DNA from: Dehalococcoidia bacterium
GTDB lineage: Bacteria; Chloroflexota; Dehalococcoidia; Lucifugimonadales; UBA826
DNA length: 64,000 nucleotides
NCBI GenBank assembly: GCA_029936675.1
Contig: JAPYSB010000001.1
Coordinates: 114,669 to 178,668 of the forward strand
Direction of reading: 5' to 3'
Part shown: in pieces, positions 16,869 to 26,684 of the stretch
How positions within the stretch are numbered: position 1 is the stretch's first letter
How the letters are laid out: each line of letters begins with the position of its first letter
Position numbers and translations under genes: made by a program
Notes under the pieces: model-generated
What the model was told of the DNA's origin: nothing
What the model saw: the letters and a program-made list of their open reading frames with translations, nothing else
Database searches by the model: none

Positions 16869-18362
16869 TTGTCCCAACAAAACGAACAGGAATTTATGAA
16901 AGTGAGGATTGAGAAAACAGCTTCGCTTCGACAAAAAGGTATAGACCCATACCCCACCAATTACAAAAGGACACATACTAGTAAACAAGCAGAGGAAGCA
17001 TTTGAGTCAGCTGAAAAATCGAATATGGAATTCCATGAAACTATAAAGGTCGCTGGCAGAATAATGGGACGCCGTGGAATGGGAAAAGCTTCTTTCATAG
17101 ACCTTTCTGATACAGATGGTCAAATACAAATTATAATGCGAAGCAACGTTCTCAATGAACATTATGAAATATTGAGTGACTTGGATATAGGAGACTGGAT
17201 TGGGGCCGAAGGTACTTTATTTCGGACAAGAACTGGCCAAATTACTGTTCAAGTAGAGAGTTTTTCAATCCTATGTAAATCACTAAGACCACTTCCTGAA
17301 AAGTGGCACGGCTTGACGGATGTAGAAACGAGGTTTAGGCAACGATATTTGGATTTAATTTCCAATGAAGATGCAGTTAAAACCGTCAAAAGCCGTAGCC
17401 TGTTGGTCAGCACCATAAGACAATTTATGTCTGACAGGGGCTTTATCGAAGTCGAAACTCCTATGTTAGTACCGATAGCAGCCGGAGGAATGGCGCATCC
17501 TTTCACAACTCACCACAGCGCCCTAAATAGGGATCTTTTTCTTAGGATTGCAACTGAACTACATTTGAAGCGCCTGATCGTGGGAGGTATCGAAAAGGTT
17601 TTTGAAATCGGTCGTGTTTTCAGAAATGAAGGAGTAGACCTACAACACAACCCAGAATTTACAACTATGGAAAGCTATGAAGCATTTTCTGACTATAATG
17701 ACGTTATGGAAATGGTAGAGCAATTAGTCTCCATGGCTGCTAAAACTCTGCATGGATCTGAAACAGTCACATACGGGGATGAAGAGTTAAAATTCTCTCC
17801 CCCTTGGCCAAGAATTGATCTGCGCGAAAAAATAATTGAAGTTAGCGGAATAGACTTCTTTGACCACTCAGAGCTTGATTCTCTTAAGACAGCCATGAGT
17901 AAAGCCGGTGTGGACGTAAGCCAACAAGTTAGTTGGAGTGGACTCCTAGATAAATTGATTTCCGACAAGGTAGAACCCACCTTGATCCAGCCATGCTTCC
18001 TAGTGAACTACCCAGTAGCCATGTCCCCTTTAGCAAAAAAATCGCCTGCCGATGACAGAATCGCCGAAAGATTTGAAGGATTCGTATGTGGCATGGAGAT
18101 ATGTAATGCCTTCACAGAACTCAATGATCCGATTGACCAGCGGGCGAGATTTGAAGAACAAGAGATGCTTAGACAAGAGTTCCAGGACGCGGAAACGGAC
18201 CGGTTAGACGAAGACTTCCTCGTCGCTATTGAACACGGCATGCCACCCACTGGTGGTCTCGGCATTGGCATTGACCGGCTTACTATGCTTCTCACAAACA
18301 ACCTATCTATAAGAGAAGTAATCCTGTTCCCTCAATTAAGAAGTGACCGAATAGAAGGTTGA
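16869..18362 (+). CDS. lysS: Lysyl-tRNA synthetase, class II
   Basis: 497 residues from a TTG at 16869, chosen because AAAGGGG lies 7-8 bases upstream and the length then equals typical LysS; the frame is open further upstream to 16779. Domain order is the N-terminal OB-fold anticodon-binding domain (VAGRIMGRRGMGKASFIDL) and then the class II catalytic core with motif 2 FRNEGVDLQHNPEFTTME and motif 3 GLGIGIDRLTM. It charges tRNA-Lys. It is followed seven bases later by an amidohydrolase gene, probably in the same transcript. Confidence 0.96.
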   Translation: MSQQNEQEFMKVRIEKTASLRQKGIDPYPTNYKRTHTSKQAEEAFESAEKSNMEFHETIKVAGRIMGRRGMGKASFIDLSDTDGQIQIIMRSNVLNEHYEILSDLDIGDWIGAEGTLFRTRTGQITVQVESFSILCKSLRPLPEKWHGLTDVETRFRQRYLDLISNEDAVKTVKSRSLLVSTIRQFMSDRGFIEVETPMLVPIAAGGMAHPFTTHHSALNRDLFLRIATELHLKRLIVGGIEKVFEIGRVFRNEGVDLQHNPEFTTMESYEAFSDYNDVMEMVEQLVSMAAKTLHGSETVTYGDEELKFSPPWPRIDLREKIIEVSGIDFFDHSELDSLKTAMSKAGVDVSQQVSWSGLLDKLISDKVEPTLIQPCFLVNYPVAMSPLAKKSPADDRIAERFEGFVCGMEICNAFTELNDPIDQRARFEEQEMLRQEFQDAETDRLDEDFLVAIEHGMPPTGGLGIGIDRLTMLLTNNLSIREVILFPQLRSDRIEG

Positions 18363-18369
18363 TAAAAAA

Positions 18370-19965
18370 ATGTCTGATTACACAGCCGATCTCATAGTAA
18401 TTAACGCAAACATACATACTGTAGATAGTAAGGCTCCACATGCGCAGAGCTTTGCCGTAAAGAACGGTAGATTTGTATCAGTTGGTACAAATTCAGATAC
18501 TCAAATGCTAAGCGGTCCAAATACCGAGATATTGGATTTAACAGGGTATACAGTTGTACCAGGTTTCATTGACGCTCATATACATGTTCTCAGCAGTGGA
18601 TCCCGCCATGTGATGGCAGCAGACTGCGATTTACGCAGTATCTCAGATGTTCAGGAGGCCCTAAAAAGAAGGTCAGAAAAAACTGAATCTGGTAACTGGG
18701 TACAGGGGTTCAAATATGATGACACTAAGACTGAAGAAAATAGATTCTTGACAACTTCAGACTTAGACAAAGTCAGCACCGAACTTCCCATATTTGTGTC
18801 TCACAGAGCGGGCCACGTTTACTACGCCAATAGCAAAGCTCTATCTCTTGCAGGATATACGGATGACTCCTCCGATCCTCATGGGGGGAAATTAGGCAGA
18901 GACCCAAACACAGGAAAACTAAATGGAGTAATTTATGAAAGGGCAGTTGAGGCATTCAGGGAATTACTACCTACTGTAGATGCCGAAGACCGACGCAGAG
19001 GACTCAAATTAATAAATGGAATGCTCAGCGAAGTTGGACTGACTAGCGTTCATGATGCAAGCGTATCGAATGATGAATTCGTAACTTACCAGGAAGGTCT
19101 AGAAAACGGTGACTTGGAGCTCAGGGTCTACATGCTTATGGCAAAGGCTCACTTCCCTGCCCTCCGAGATGCTGGTATACGAACAGGATTCGGAAACGAT
19201 CATTTAAGAGTTGGAGGCATCAAAATGGTCTCTGACGGAGCGATAGCAGCAAGGACCGCCTACCTGTCTGAGCCGTACATAGGTTCCGATCATGATGATT
19301 GTGGCATACAAGCCATGAGTCCGGAAGAGATAAATGAATCCGTTAGAGAAATACATTCAGAAGGCTTTCAGGTCTGCATACATGCAAATGGGGACCTCGC
19401 AATATCTATGGTATTGGACGCGTATGAGAAAGTATTGAAAGAGTTCCCAAGATCTAACCCAAGACACCGAATAGAGCACTGTACCCTTGTTAACCCAGAA
19501 ATTTTAACAAGAATGAACAGAACTGGTACCATAGCCACCCCTTTCTGCACTTACGTCTATTACCATGGTGAAAAAATGCAATTTTACGGTGATGAGAGGT
19601 TAGAGTGGATGTTCGCACAAAAATCTTTCATGGAATACGGAGTCATGTCTACGGGGGCTACTGATTATCCACCAGGACCGTATGAGCCATTATTAGGTAT
19701 CCAAAGCTGTGTTACTAGAACCGATATAAACGGAACCCTTTGGGGGCCAAGTCAAAAAATATCTGCCAAGGATGCTCTGCGAATCTACACCTTAAACGGA
19801 GCCTATGCTTCATTTGAAGAATCCCAGAAAGGTTCAATTGAACCAGGTAAATTAGCCGACTTTGTGGTACTTGAAGAAGACATATTGGATGTGGACCCTT
19901 TCTCCATCAAAGATATCAAGGTCTTAAAGACTGTGGTAGGAGGAAAACCTATTTACGAAATTTAG
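18370..19965 (+). CDS. Amidohydrolase, YtcJ-like (Amidohydro_3)
   Basis: 531 residues of the metal-dependent amidohydrolase superfamily: GYTVVPGFIDAHIHV gives the first HxH ligand pair, later ICIHANGD-like VCIHANGDLA, then RIEHCTLV with a ligand His, and TGATDYPPGP near the end with the catalytic Asp. The composite beta domain is split between the two ends (LIVINANIHTVD and KGSIEPGKLADFVVLE). YtcJ-like proteins are cytosolic hydrolases of uncertain substrate. Its stop codon overlaps the stop of ileS, which converges on it. Confidence 0.88.
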   Translation: MSDYTADLIVINANIHTVDSKAPHAQSFAVKNGRFVSVGTNSDTQMLSGPNTEILDLTGYTVVPGFIDAHIHVLSSGSRHVMAADCDLRSISDVQEALKRRSEKTESGNWVQGFKYDDTKTEENRFLTTSDLDKVSTELPIFVSHRAGHVYYANSKALSLAGYTDDSSDPHGGKLGRDPNTGKLNGVIYERAVEAFRELLPTVDAEDRRRGLKLINGMLSEVGLTSVHDASVSNDEFVTYQEGLENGDLELRVYMLMAKAHFPALRDAGIRTGFGNDHLRVGGIKMVSDGAIAARTAYLSEPYIGSDHDDCGIQAMSPEEINESVREIHSEGFQVCIHANGDLAISMVLDAYEKVLKEFPRSNPRHRIEHCTLVNPEILTRMNRTGTIATPFCTYVYYHGEKMQFYGDERLEWMFAQKSFMEYGVMSTGATDYPPGPYEPLLGIQSCVTRTDINGTLWGPSQKISAKDALRIYTLNGAYASFEESQKGSIEPGKLADFVVLEEDILDVDPFSIKDIKVLKTVVGGKPIYEI

Positions 19966-22900
19966 TCCGATTTCCGAACTGATATCGTGACTTGTTCTCC
20001 TTCCAATTCATAGCTTTCTGAATAGCTATCATCCAAACTTTCTCCCAATATGACTTCAGAAGCTAAAGTTTCCTGAAGTACATAATCATTAAAATTACCC
20101 ACTACCCTCAAAATTTCAGCTGACCCATTTACAAACAAATCAATATGGTCAGATATTTCTAACCCTGCAGCTCTCCTAACATTTTGGATACTGTGAACCA
20201 ATTCTCGGGCAAGTCCTTCATCTTTCAGTGAATCGGATATTTCTGTAGATATACCGACCGCATAGCCGCCATCGGTGGACGTAGAATAACCCTCCAACTC
20301 ATCAGCATTTACCAAGATCTCCTCTGGGCTTAATTCAAAGCCAGCAATATCTACGGTGCTGCCAGACTCGATAGCAGTCCTTACGCTATCAACATCGGCC
20401 TGTTCCAACGCTTCTCTAATCGCAGCTACACCCCTGCCATATTTCGGTCCTAGAAGGGGCAAATTGGGCTGTAGCCGAAAGGTGACTATTTCTGAAGCAT
20501 CATCAACTGGTTTTATCTCTTTGATATTGAGCTCATCTAATACCTGATCCTCTATAAGCCCTAACATATCTAGCTCACTAGCATTTCTAGTTTTAACAAA
20601 CAATTCCTGCAAAGGTTGTCTTACCTTTATACCTGCTTTACTTCTCGCTGACCTACCCATACTAGATAGCTGCATAGCCAGCCTAACTCTTTCTGTCAGA
20701 CCCTGATCAATCAAACTTTCATCACTAATTGGATACTCTTCCAAATGAACACTTTCCCTACCAAAGGAGAATTTAGAAGCCAAATTCTGGTACATTTTTT
20801 CAGTAACGAAAGGTATAACAGGTGCCATTAATTTTATTAGAGTCATCAAAACTTCATGCAATGTTGTATATGCGGAAAGTTTGTCAATATCTGAATCGGC
20901 AGCTCCGCCTGTAAGTAATCCTGATTTCCAAAACCTTCTTCTACTTCTCCTCACATACCAGTTCGAAAGATATTCAATAAACTCCTCAACTTCCCTGGTG
21001 ACCCTCTCTGGCCTGAAGTTTTCAAGGTTGTCAGTGACTGTTTGCACTAGGATATTTAATTCACTGAGAATCCATCTATCTAATTCAGCTCGATCTAGCA
21101 TGTCAGGGGATTGGGTGTCAGGATCAAATTTATCGATATTGGCGTATGTAACAAAAAACGAATACACATTCCATAAAGGAATCAAGAATTGTCTACGGAC
21201 CTCATCTGCACTACCAAAACCGAAATTCAAATTTGAAGCGGGATTCTGACTAGCGAATTGCCAGCGCATTGCGTCAACTCCCATTTTGTCAGCAGCATCC
21301 TCAAACCAAATAGCATTACCCTTGCTTTTATGCATTTCTTCACCATTTGCATCCCGCATTAGCGCATAGCTGAAAATATTCTTGCAAGGTTCAGAATCGG
21401 CTAGAACTGTGCTCATTGTAAGCAGAGAATAGAACCAGTTTCTGTATTGCCCTGGAAAACTTTCAGAAATCCAATCAGCCGGAAACCAATCTTTCCAATA
21501 ATTCTTGTCGTGTCGGTAATTTAATGTCGAAAAAGAAACAATACCAGCATCTAACCAAGGATTCCCGACGTCTGAAACACGAGATACTTTCTCCCCGCAA
21601 GAAGAACAATTAATCTTCACGGAATCTATCCAAGGTTTATGAGGTGAATTTCCTTCAAATTCATCCCAGCCTTCCACAGCCCTTTCTTCCAATTCTTTCT
21701 CACTTCCAATTACATCGAAATTACCGCATGAGCATTTATAAATTGGGAGAGCCAAACCATAATATCTTTTCTTAGAAATCATCCAATCATCCATGTTTCT
21801 AAGCCAGTCCAACTCACGTTTCATCCCGAATTCAGGGACCCATCGAATATTTTGAGTGACTCGAGATATAGGCTCCCTTAGTGGATCCATTTTTATGAAC
21901 CATTCATCCACCAGCCTAAAGACCAACTCTGAACCACATCTCCAGCAATGAGGGTATCTATGCTTGTAACGTTCTAGACGATAGAACTTACCTTTGCTCT
22001 TTAAACTCTCATATATTTTGTCATTGACTTCATATACATTTAATCCAGTGAGCCAATCGAAGCCTTCCACAAAATCCCCTAGATCGTCCAAAGGAGCTAT
22101 GGTCGGTATGCCTTCGCGTTTACCTAATGCAAAGTCCTCTTTACCGGCACCTGGTGCAATGTGAACGATTCCAGTACCTTCTGTTTCAGACACCTCATCC
22201 CATGCTACAACTCTGTGTTTCACCCCTTCTTGAGCAGGCAGTTCATCAAATGGTCCCTCATAATTCAGTCCTACCAGTTCAGAACCTTTGAGTTCAGAGA
22301 CCACTTCATGATCTCCTGCCAGTGAGGATATGCGGGATTTAGCCAAATACAAATAGCCATGATCTTGCTTAACTTTCACATAATCCATGTCTTTATTTAC
22401 AGCAGCAGCGCAATTTGAAGATAAGGTCCAAGGAGTCGTGGTCCATATGAGAAGAGAGGCCTCAGGAGTTTCCGAGTCTGAATCAAGTATCGGAAATTTA
22501 ACAAATAAACCAGGGTGTTCTGTTTCTACATACCCCTCTGTAACAATCTCGTGTTCAGACAACCCTGTACTGCATCGGGGGCACCACGGCATTACATCAG
22601 TACCTTCATACAATAAACCTCTCTCATGACAAGTTTTCAAGAAGTGCCAAATCGTGTAATTGTTCTCATCTGACATAGTGTGATAGGAATTATCCCAGTG
22701 CATCCAATAGGCCAGTTGTTTTGATTGTTCTGATATAACATCTGCAAATCGCTGAACTCTCTCTTTACACAGCGTCACAAATTTATCTATTCCGTAGCCT
22801 TCTATATCAGTTTTGGAGGTGAAACCTAATTCCTTCTCCACTTCCACCTCTATCCACAACCCTTGCCCATCAAACCCGTTTTGGTACCTTTGCTTATATC

Positions 22901-23129
22901 CTTGCATCGTCCTAAATCGACTAAAAAGGTCCTTGTAGCTCCTACCCCAAGCATGATGCACTCCCATACGATTGTTAGCAGTTATGGGACCATCTATAAA
23001 GGAATATCGTTTATCTGAATCTTCATTTTTTGCCATGTATTTATCTGGTATTTGATTTTCATTCCACCATTTCAAAATACCGGTCTCCATCTCAGGAAAA
23101 TTCATTTTCGAATCTACTGCTTCAAACAT
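19962..23129 (-). CDS. ileS: Isoleucyl-tRNA synthetase
   Basis: 1,055 residues, a class Ia synthetase with the HIGH-type motif as HHAWG (in GVHHAWGRSYKD), the editing domain in the first half (IWTTTPWTLSSN), and KMSKS as MHKSKGN. Zinc-type Cys clusters occur as WCPRC and CSSCG. The length and the MHKSKGN motif suggest the eukaryote-like IleS type 2, which is often mupirocin resistant; that is inference. The ATG at 23129 is preceded by GGGAG at good spacing, so I prefer it to the TTG at 23141 that contains the SD. The gene is controlled by the T-box upstream. Confidence 0.96.
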   Translation of the reverse strand: MFEAVDSKMNFPEMETGILKWWNENQIPDKYMAKNEDSDKRYSFIDGPITANNRMGVHHAWGRSYKDLFSRFRTMQGYKQRYQNGFDGQGLWIEVEVEKELGFTSKTDIEGYGIDKFVTLCKERVQRFADVISEQSKQLAYWMHWDNSYHTMSDENNYTIWHFLKTCHERGLLYEGTDVMPWCPRCSTGLSEHEIVTEGYVETEHPGLFVKFPILDSDSETPEASLLIWTTTPWTLSSNCAAAVNKDMDYVKVKQDHGYLYLAKSRISSLAGDHEVVSELKGSELVGLNYEGPFDELPAQEGVKHRVVAWDEVSETEGTGIVHIAPGAGKEDFALGKREGIPTIAPLDDLGDFVEGFDWLTGLNVYEVNDKIYESLKSKGKFYRLERYKHRYPHCWRCGSELVFRLVDEWFIKMDPLREPISRVTQNIRWVPEFGMKRELDWLRNMDDWMISKKRYYGLALPIYKCSCGNFDVIGSEKELEERAVEGWDEFEGNSPHKPWIDSVKINCSSCGEKVSRVSDVGNPWLDAGIVSFSTLNYRHDKNYWKDWFPADWISESFPGQYRNWFYSLLTMSTVLADSEPCKNIFSYALMRDANGEEMHKSKGNAIWFEDAADKMGVDAMRWQFASQNPASNLNFGFGSADEVRRQFLIPLWNVYSFFVTYANIDKFDPDTQSPDMLDRAELDRWILSELNILVQTVTDNLENFRPERVTREVEEFIEYLSNWYVRRSRRRFWKSGLLTGGAADSDIDKLSAYTTLHEVLMTLIKLMAPVIPFVTEKMYQNLASKFSFGRESVHLEEYPISDESLIDQGLTERVRLAMQLSSMGRSARSKAGIKVRQPLQELFVKTRNASELDMLGLIEDQVLDELNIKEIKPVDDASEIVTFRLQPNLPLLGPKYGRGVAAIREALEQADVDSVRTAIESGSTVDIAGFELSPEEILVNADELEGYSTSTDGGYAVGISTEISDSLKDEGLARELVHSIQNVRRAAGLEISDHIDLFVNGSAEILRVVGNFNDYVLQETLASEVILGESLDDSYSESYELEGEQVTISVRKSD

Positions 23130-23146
23130 ATTTACTCCCAAAATAT

Positions 23147-23176
23147 AAGGCCCGCCCCAATCAAGGGACGGGCCTT
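23147..23176 (-). terminator. T-box intrinsic terminator hairpin
   Basis: AAGGCCCGTCCC pairs with GGGGCGGGCCTT around a six-base loop (12 pairs, one G-T), followed by TATATTTT. It lies 18 bases before the ileS start and its 5' arm lies just after the T-box bulge, as expected for a terminator that competes with an antiterminator. Confidence 0.85.
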
Positions 23177-23400
23177 AAAATAGTCCGCGGTACCACCCTA
23201 ATTCCCCGCATCAAACGAGGCTCTTAGTCAAAAAGCACTGATAACGTAGTGCAGATCCGTCATTTCCTACTCACTTATAAGTTTTCAGAGTGAAACTCCG
23301 GAGTGATCTTCGAGCTAGCAGCAAGTACCCTCTCTCAGCAACCAAGGGCTCTCTGAACCGCAATCTAGTCTCTACTCGTCTCCATCAAAGTTATTTATTT
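23147..23400 (-). promoter_or_regulatory. T-box leader of ileS, specifier AUC (Ile)
   Basis: The minus strand carries the T-box core AGGGTGGTACCGCG (23186-23199), whose TGG would pair with the free CCA end of tRNA-Ile. It is followed by a strong stem-loop (23147-23176) and then ileS. Further upstream is Stem I with the characteristic GAGAGCCC...TTGCTGAGAGAGGG region, and a specifier segment GAAGATCACTC in which ATC (23305-23307) is the Ile codon. Uncharged tRNA-Ile should prevent termination and raise ileS expression. The leader is about 270 nt if transcription starts near 23404. Confidence 0.94.
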
Positions 23401-23410
23401 AGCTGCATCA

Positions 23411-23439
23411 AGAGTAGAAAAGAGCATGCCTTGTGTCAA
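23411..23439 (-). promoter_or_regulatory. Sigma-70-type promoter for the ileS T-box transcript
   Basis: On the minus strand TTGACA (23439-23434) is followed after 17 bases by TACTCT (23416-23411), a perfect -35 and a fair -10. Predicted transcription start near 23404 fits the 5' end of the T-box. Confidence 0.7.
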
Positions 23440-23444
23440 GATTT

Positions 23445-24170
23445 TCATTGAGCTCTCTTTCGGCCAGTTTTCTCTTCATAGAGTTTCCAAGTGTTCTCAT
23501 TGAAAGGGTAATACTTTCCAGGAGAACAATTTTCAATCTCTAATTGGGCCTTAATTATCTCCTCAACCTCCTCTCTTTCATGTGCTATTTTGATTACCTC
23601 ATCTACCTCAGATCTAGGAACAACTACCACACCATCGTCATCCCCTACTATTGCATCGCCGGGTCTAACCAATACTCCACCACATTGAATAGCATCATTA
23701 ACCTGCCAGGGCCAAAAGTCGGCTGGTCCTTGCTTCGCAGTTGTGGTGGCCGAGTAAACCGGAAACCCATACTCCTTTAAAGCCACACTATCTCTCACCC
23801 CCCCATCTGTAACTAAGCCACCCACTTGGAGCTGCATCAGACGCATGAATTTAATATCTCCACCTATGGAGCTATATTCCCAGCCCATTGCGTCTATAAC
23901 CAACACTTCACTAGGTCCGCAGAGTTCTATTGCAACATATTCTGCTGATTGTTCCTTTTTGGGTTTATCCTCAGCTATATCTGGTCTATGAGGAATAAAT
24001 CTAAGCGTCACAGCTCTGCCGGCCATAGATTGGCCAAGCTGAAGAGGCCTGGCTCTTTCTACATACGTGGAAGGCCAACCTTTGACCCAAAGCCCATCAA
24101 TAAGAGTCTGAGTGGGTATTTTTTTTAAAACTTCCAATGTTTCAGCTGCAATAGGTGTTATTTCTGTCAT
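23445..24170 (-). CDS. RraA-family protein (aldolase/decarboxylase-like)
   Basis: 241 residues of the RraA/HMG-aldolase fold: ALFRFI-like AVTLRFIPHRPD, then GGDIKFMRLMQLQVGGLVTDGGVRDS (the conserved G-x20-R-D segment used for metal and oxaloacetate-type substrates) and GDAIVGDDDGVVVVP. Family members include 4-hydroxy-4-methyl-2-oxoglutarate aldolase and oxaloacetate decarboxylases as well as the RNase E regulator; RNase E regulation is improbable here and an aldolase is more likely. The ATG at 24170 has GAGAGGAAC just upstream. It lies between the ileS promoter and a divergent FAD oxidoreductase. Confidence 0.82.
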   Translation of the reverse strand: MTEITPIAAETLEVLKKIPTQTLIDGLWVKGWPSTYVERARPLQLGQSMAGRAVTLRFIPHRPDIAEDKPKKEQSAEYVAIELCGPSEVLVIDAMGWEYSSIGGDIKFMRLMQLQVGGLVTDGGVRDSVALKEYGFPVYSATTTAKQGPADFWPWQVNDAIQCGGVLVRPGDAIVGDDDGVVVVPRSEVDEVIKIAHEREEVEEIIKAQLEIENCSPGKYYPFNENTWKLYEEKTGRKRAQ

Positions 24171-24271
24171 TTCGTTCCTCTCATTCGAATTGAATTACTA
24201 TGCACCTATCTAAGCATATAATTGAGGTAACTATCTACTTCCTGGATTTGGTTTGATGGAGGATTATCAAA

Positions 24272-25459
24272 GTGGAAACCTTAAATACTGACATACTTGT
24301 GATTGGTGGAGGAGTAAACGGAACCAGCATAGCAATGGCATTGGCTGAGAGAAATGCGGGAAAAATAACATTGATCGAAAAAGGCGGTCTTGCAACAGGT
24401 GCCACTGGAAGATCTGGTGCAATGGTGCGAGAACACTATTTGAATGTTGAACTCGTCAGAATGGCTTCTGATGCCAAAAGGTTCTTCGAAGAATGGCCCA
24501 AAGAAATGGGATATGACCTCAAATTCCAAACTACAGGAAGAATACTGCTGTTTGATGAATCTGACGCAGGGGCCGCGATAGCAAATGGTGAGATGAATAG
24601 AGCAGAAGGGGTAAATATAGAAACCTTGAGTCCCGAAAAAACAATGAAACTTATCCCATTAGCAAACTTAGAAGACGTAAAAATATCCTTGTACGAACCA
24701 GAAGCAGGATACGCTGACCCTGTCGCCACCACTTATGCTTTTGCCATGGAAGCTCAAAAAAAAGGTGTTGAATTATTGACCAGGACACCTGTGAAAAGTT
24801 TAATCGTCGAGGGAGGACGCATAGCAGGAGTAGAAACTGCTACTGGAAAAATAAATGCTGACGTTGTTATTAACGTGACCGGCCCCTGGGCCAATTCTTT
24901 GCTCGGCCAGCATGATATCCCACTTCCAATCACTCCAATCAGAGTCCAAATGGTCCATCTAAGGCGACCTCCGAAACTTGAGATATTAGAGCAAATTATT
25001 ATTGACTACACTTGCGGGGCCTATTACAGAACAGATGGCACACCCAACACACTTGTTGGAGGAGAAGCCCCAGAAGATATGTCAGAAATAGTGAATCCAA
25101 ACACATTTGGACTCAATGCAGACCATGATTTCATAATGAGGTTTTGGAACAGAGCCATAAAGCGTTTTCCTGACTTTGTCGATGCCACCTGCAGGGGTGG
25201 ATATGGATCTCTCTATGATATGACCCCGGATGGAAACCCAATACTAGATGAATCACCAAACATTTCTGGACTTTACAATGTCGCAGGATTTAGTGGGCAT
25301 GGTTTTAAGCTGTCCCCCATAACTGGTGAGATGGTGGCAGATTTAGTGACAGGGCAATCAAAAAGCTCGCACGACTACAAGCTCTTCCGATCATCCAGAT
25401 TCGATGAGAACTCACCAATAACGCCTGCTCGACCATATTCCGCCAGGGTACATCAATGA
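24272..25459 (+). CDS. FAD-dependent oxidoreductase, DAO family (sarcosine/glycine oxidase-like)
   Basis: 395 residues: the Rossmann FAD-binding motif ILVIGGGVNGTSIAMALAE at the N-terminus with GATGRSGAMVREHY, a Val-rich MidP-type VVINVTGPWANSLLG, and the C-terminal FAD-contact NVAGFSGHGFKLSPITGEMVADL. This is the D-amino-acid oxidase superfamily, acting on secondary or tertiary amines or amino acids; the substrate is unknown. The GTG start has GGAGG nine bases upstream. It is divergent from the RraA-like gene and followed by two tRNA genes. Confidence 0.88.
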   Translation: METLNTDILVIGGGVNGTSIAMALAERNAGKITLIEKGGLATGATGRSGAMVREHYLNVELVRMASDAKRFFEEWPKEMGYDLKFQTTGRILLFDESDAGAAIANGEMNRAEGVNIETLSPEKTMKLIPLANLEDVKISLYEPEAGYADPVATTYAFAMEAQKKGVELLTRTPVKSLIVEGGRIAGVETATGKINADVVINVTGPWANSLLGQHDIPLPITPIRVQMVHLRRPPKLEILEQIIIDYTCGAYYRTDGTPNTLVGGEAPEDMSEIVNPNTFGLNADHDFIMRFWNRAIKRFPDFVDATCRGGYGSLYDMTPDGNPILDESPNISGLYNVAGFSGHGFKLSPITGEMVADLVTGQSKSSHDYKLFRSSRFDENSPITPARPYSARVHQ

Positions 25460-25536
25460 GTTTTGTTATAGACAGCCAATCCCACCATAGCTATAATTTT
25501 CTGCCACGGTGGTTGTGGTTGAGGATATTTTATCAG

Positions 25537-25624
25537 GCCGAGGTGGTGGAATTGGTAGACACGCAGCGTTGAGGGCGCTGTGGCCGAATAGGCTGTAGGA
25601 GTTCGAGTCTCCTCCTCGGCACCA
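25537..25624 (+). tRNA. tRNA-Leu, anticodon GAG
   Basis: Sequence GCCGAGGTGGTGGAATTGG... to CCTCGGC-A-CCA, 88 nt with CCA encoded. The anticodon stem CAGCG/CGCTG holds loop TTGAGGG, giving GAG. A long class II variable arm (TGGCCGAATAGGCTGT) and the T arm GGAGTTCGAGTCTCC confirm tRNA-Leu. Confidence 0.96.
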
Positions 25625-25639
25625 CTGAAGTTCTTATTG

Positions 25640-25716
25640 GGCGACGTAGCCAAGCGGTCTAAGGCGGGGGTCTGCAAAACCTCTATTCGGCGGTTCGAAT
25701 CCGCCCGTCGCCTCCA
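25640..25716 (+). tRNA. tRNA-Cys, anticodon GCA
   Basis: Sequence GGCGACGTAGCCAAGCGG... to CGTCGCC-T-CCA, 77 nt with CCA encoded. The anticodon loop CTGCAAA gives GCA; acceptor, D, anticodon and T stems are regular. It lies 15 bases after tRNA-Leu, so both probably come from one transcript. Confidence 0.96.
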
Positions 25717-25794
25717 AAAATATCTTCGACAAGGAAGGCGTCATATGGCTCACTACCAACAGGAACCCCACGACTGGATAACCCGAACTTAATA

Positions 25795-26664
25795 ATGCCA
25801 CTGAAGGAATCCTCTGAATTAGTTTTACTTGGAACTGGTGGAGGCCCGAGAATATGGGCGGCCCGATCTCAGCCTGCAAACGCCATAATAGCGAACGGAG
25901 ATGTTTATATAATCGATGCCGGCGATGGTGTCATTGGACAGTTGGCCAAATCAGGAATTGATACTAACTCGATAAAGGCAATATTTATAACTCACAACCA
26001 TTCAGATCACGTCGCCGATTACGGAACACTACTGTTACGCACCTGGCAAAGTGGCCATAAAGGCCCTATTAATTGTTTCGGTCCTCCACCACTAAAAGAT
26101 ATGACCAATTCATATATGGACTATATGAATTGGGACATCAATCTAAGAATCCAACATGAAGCACGGCCTGATTTCAAATCAATGATCAATGTTTTGGAGA
26201 TAACACATAACTCATTCGTCTACCAAGACTCGAACGTGAAGGTAGATTGCATAAAAGTACCTCACGGGGAGGCCGATCCGTCGTACTCATATCGTTTTCA
26301 AATAGATGGAAAGGTAATAGTTTTTTCTGGGGATACTTCTAAAAGCGAAGCTCTAATAGGTTTTGCTTCAGGAGCAGACATACTTGTTCATGAAGTTCTT
26401 AATCTTGAGGGTGTGGAGGCAATTATAGAAAAAACCTATCCTGGAAACGAGGCATTCAGGAATCACATAATTGAAGGGCACACAACAATGTCCGAGGTAG
26501 GAGAAATAGCCAGCCAGGCGAAGGTGAAAACTTTAGTTCTGAACCATTTTGTACCGACCGGCTCTCCTCTTTTGGACAAGGAAGAAATATGGCAAGATGG
26601 GGTACGCAAAACTTTTAACGGACAAATAATTGTGGGCACTGATTTATTAAGGATACCCTTGTAG
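25795..26664 (+). CDS. Metallo-beta-lactamase-fold hydrolase, RNase Z-like
   Basis: 289 residues. The metal-binding motif is THNHSDHVADYG (HxHxDH) at about residue 64, with further ligands in the VPHGE, SGDTSK and LNHFVP segments. The arrangement is that of the RNase Z/arylsulfatase-like MBL subgroup, here of small-molecule hydrolase type since the tRNA-binding exosite is not evident. Substrate unknown. It follows the two tRNA genes but proximity to them is not proof of tRNA processing. It converges with the LLM oxidoreductase (20 bases between ends). Confidence 0.85.
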   Translation: MPLKESSELVLLGTGGGPRIWAARSQPANAIIANGDVYIIDAGDGVIGQLAKSGIDTNSIKAIFITHNHSDHVADYGTLLLRTWQSGHKGPINCFGPPPLKDMTNSYMDYMNWDINLRIQHEARPDFKSMINVLEITHNSFVYQDSNVKVDCIKVPHGEADPSYSYRFQIDGKVIVFSGDTSKSEALIGFASGADILVHEVLNLEGVEAIIEKTYPGNEAFRNHIIEGHTTMSEVGEIASQAKVKTLVLNHFVPTGSPLLDKEEIWQDGVRKTFNGQIIVGTDLLRIPL

Positions 26665-26684
26665 TTTGACGGTATTGTAGAGAA

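Noticed and set aside
18370-19970. Readthrough or fusion of amidohydrolase with ileS region
   Set aside because: They are convergent genes whose stop codons overlap; no shared frame.
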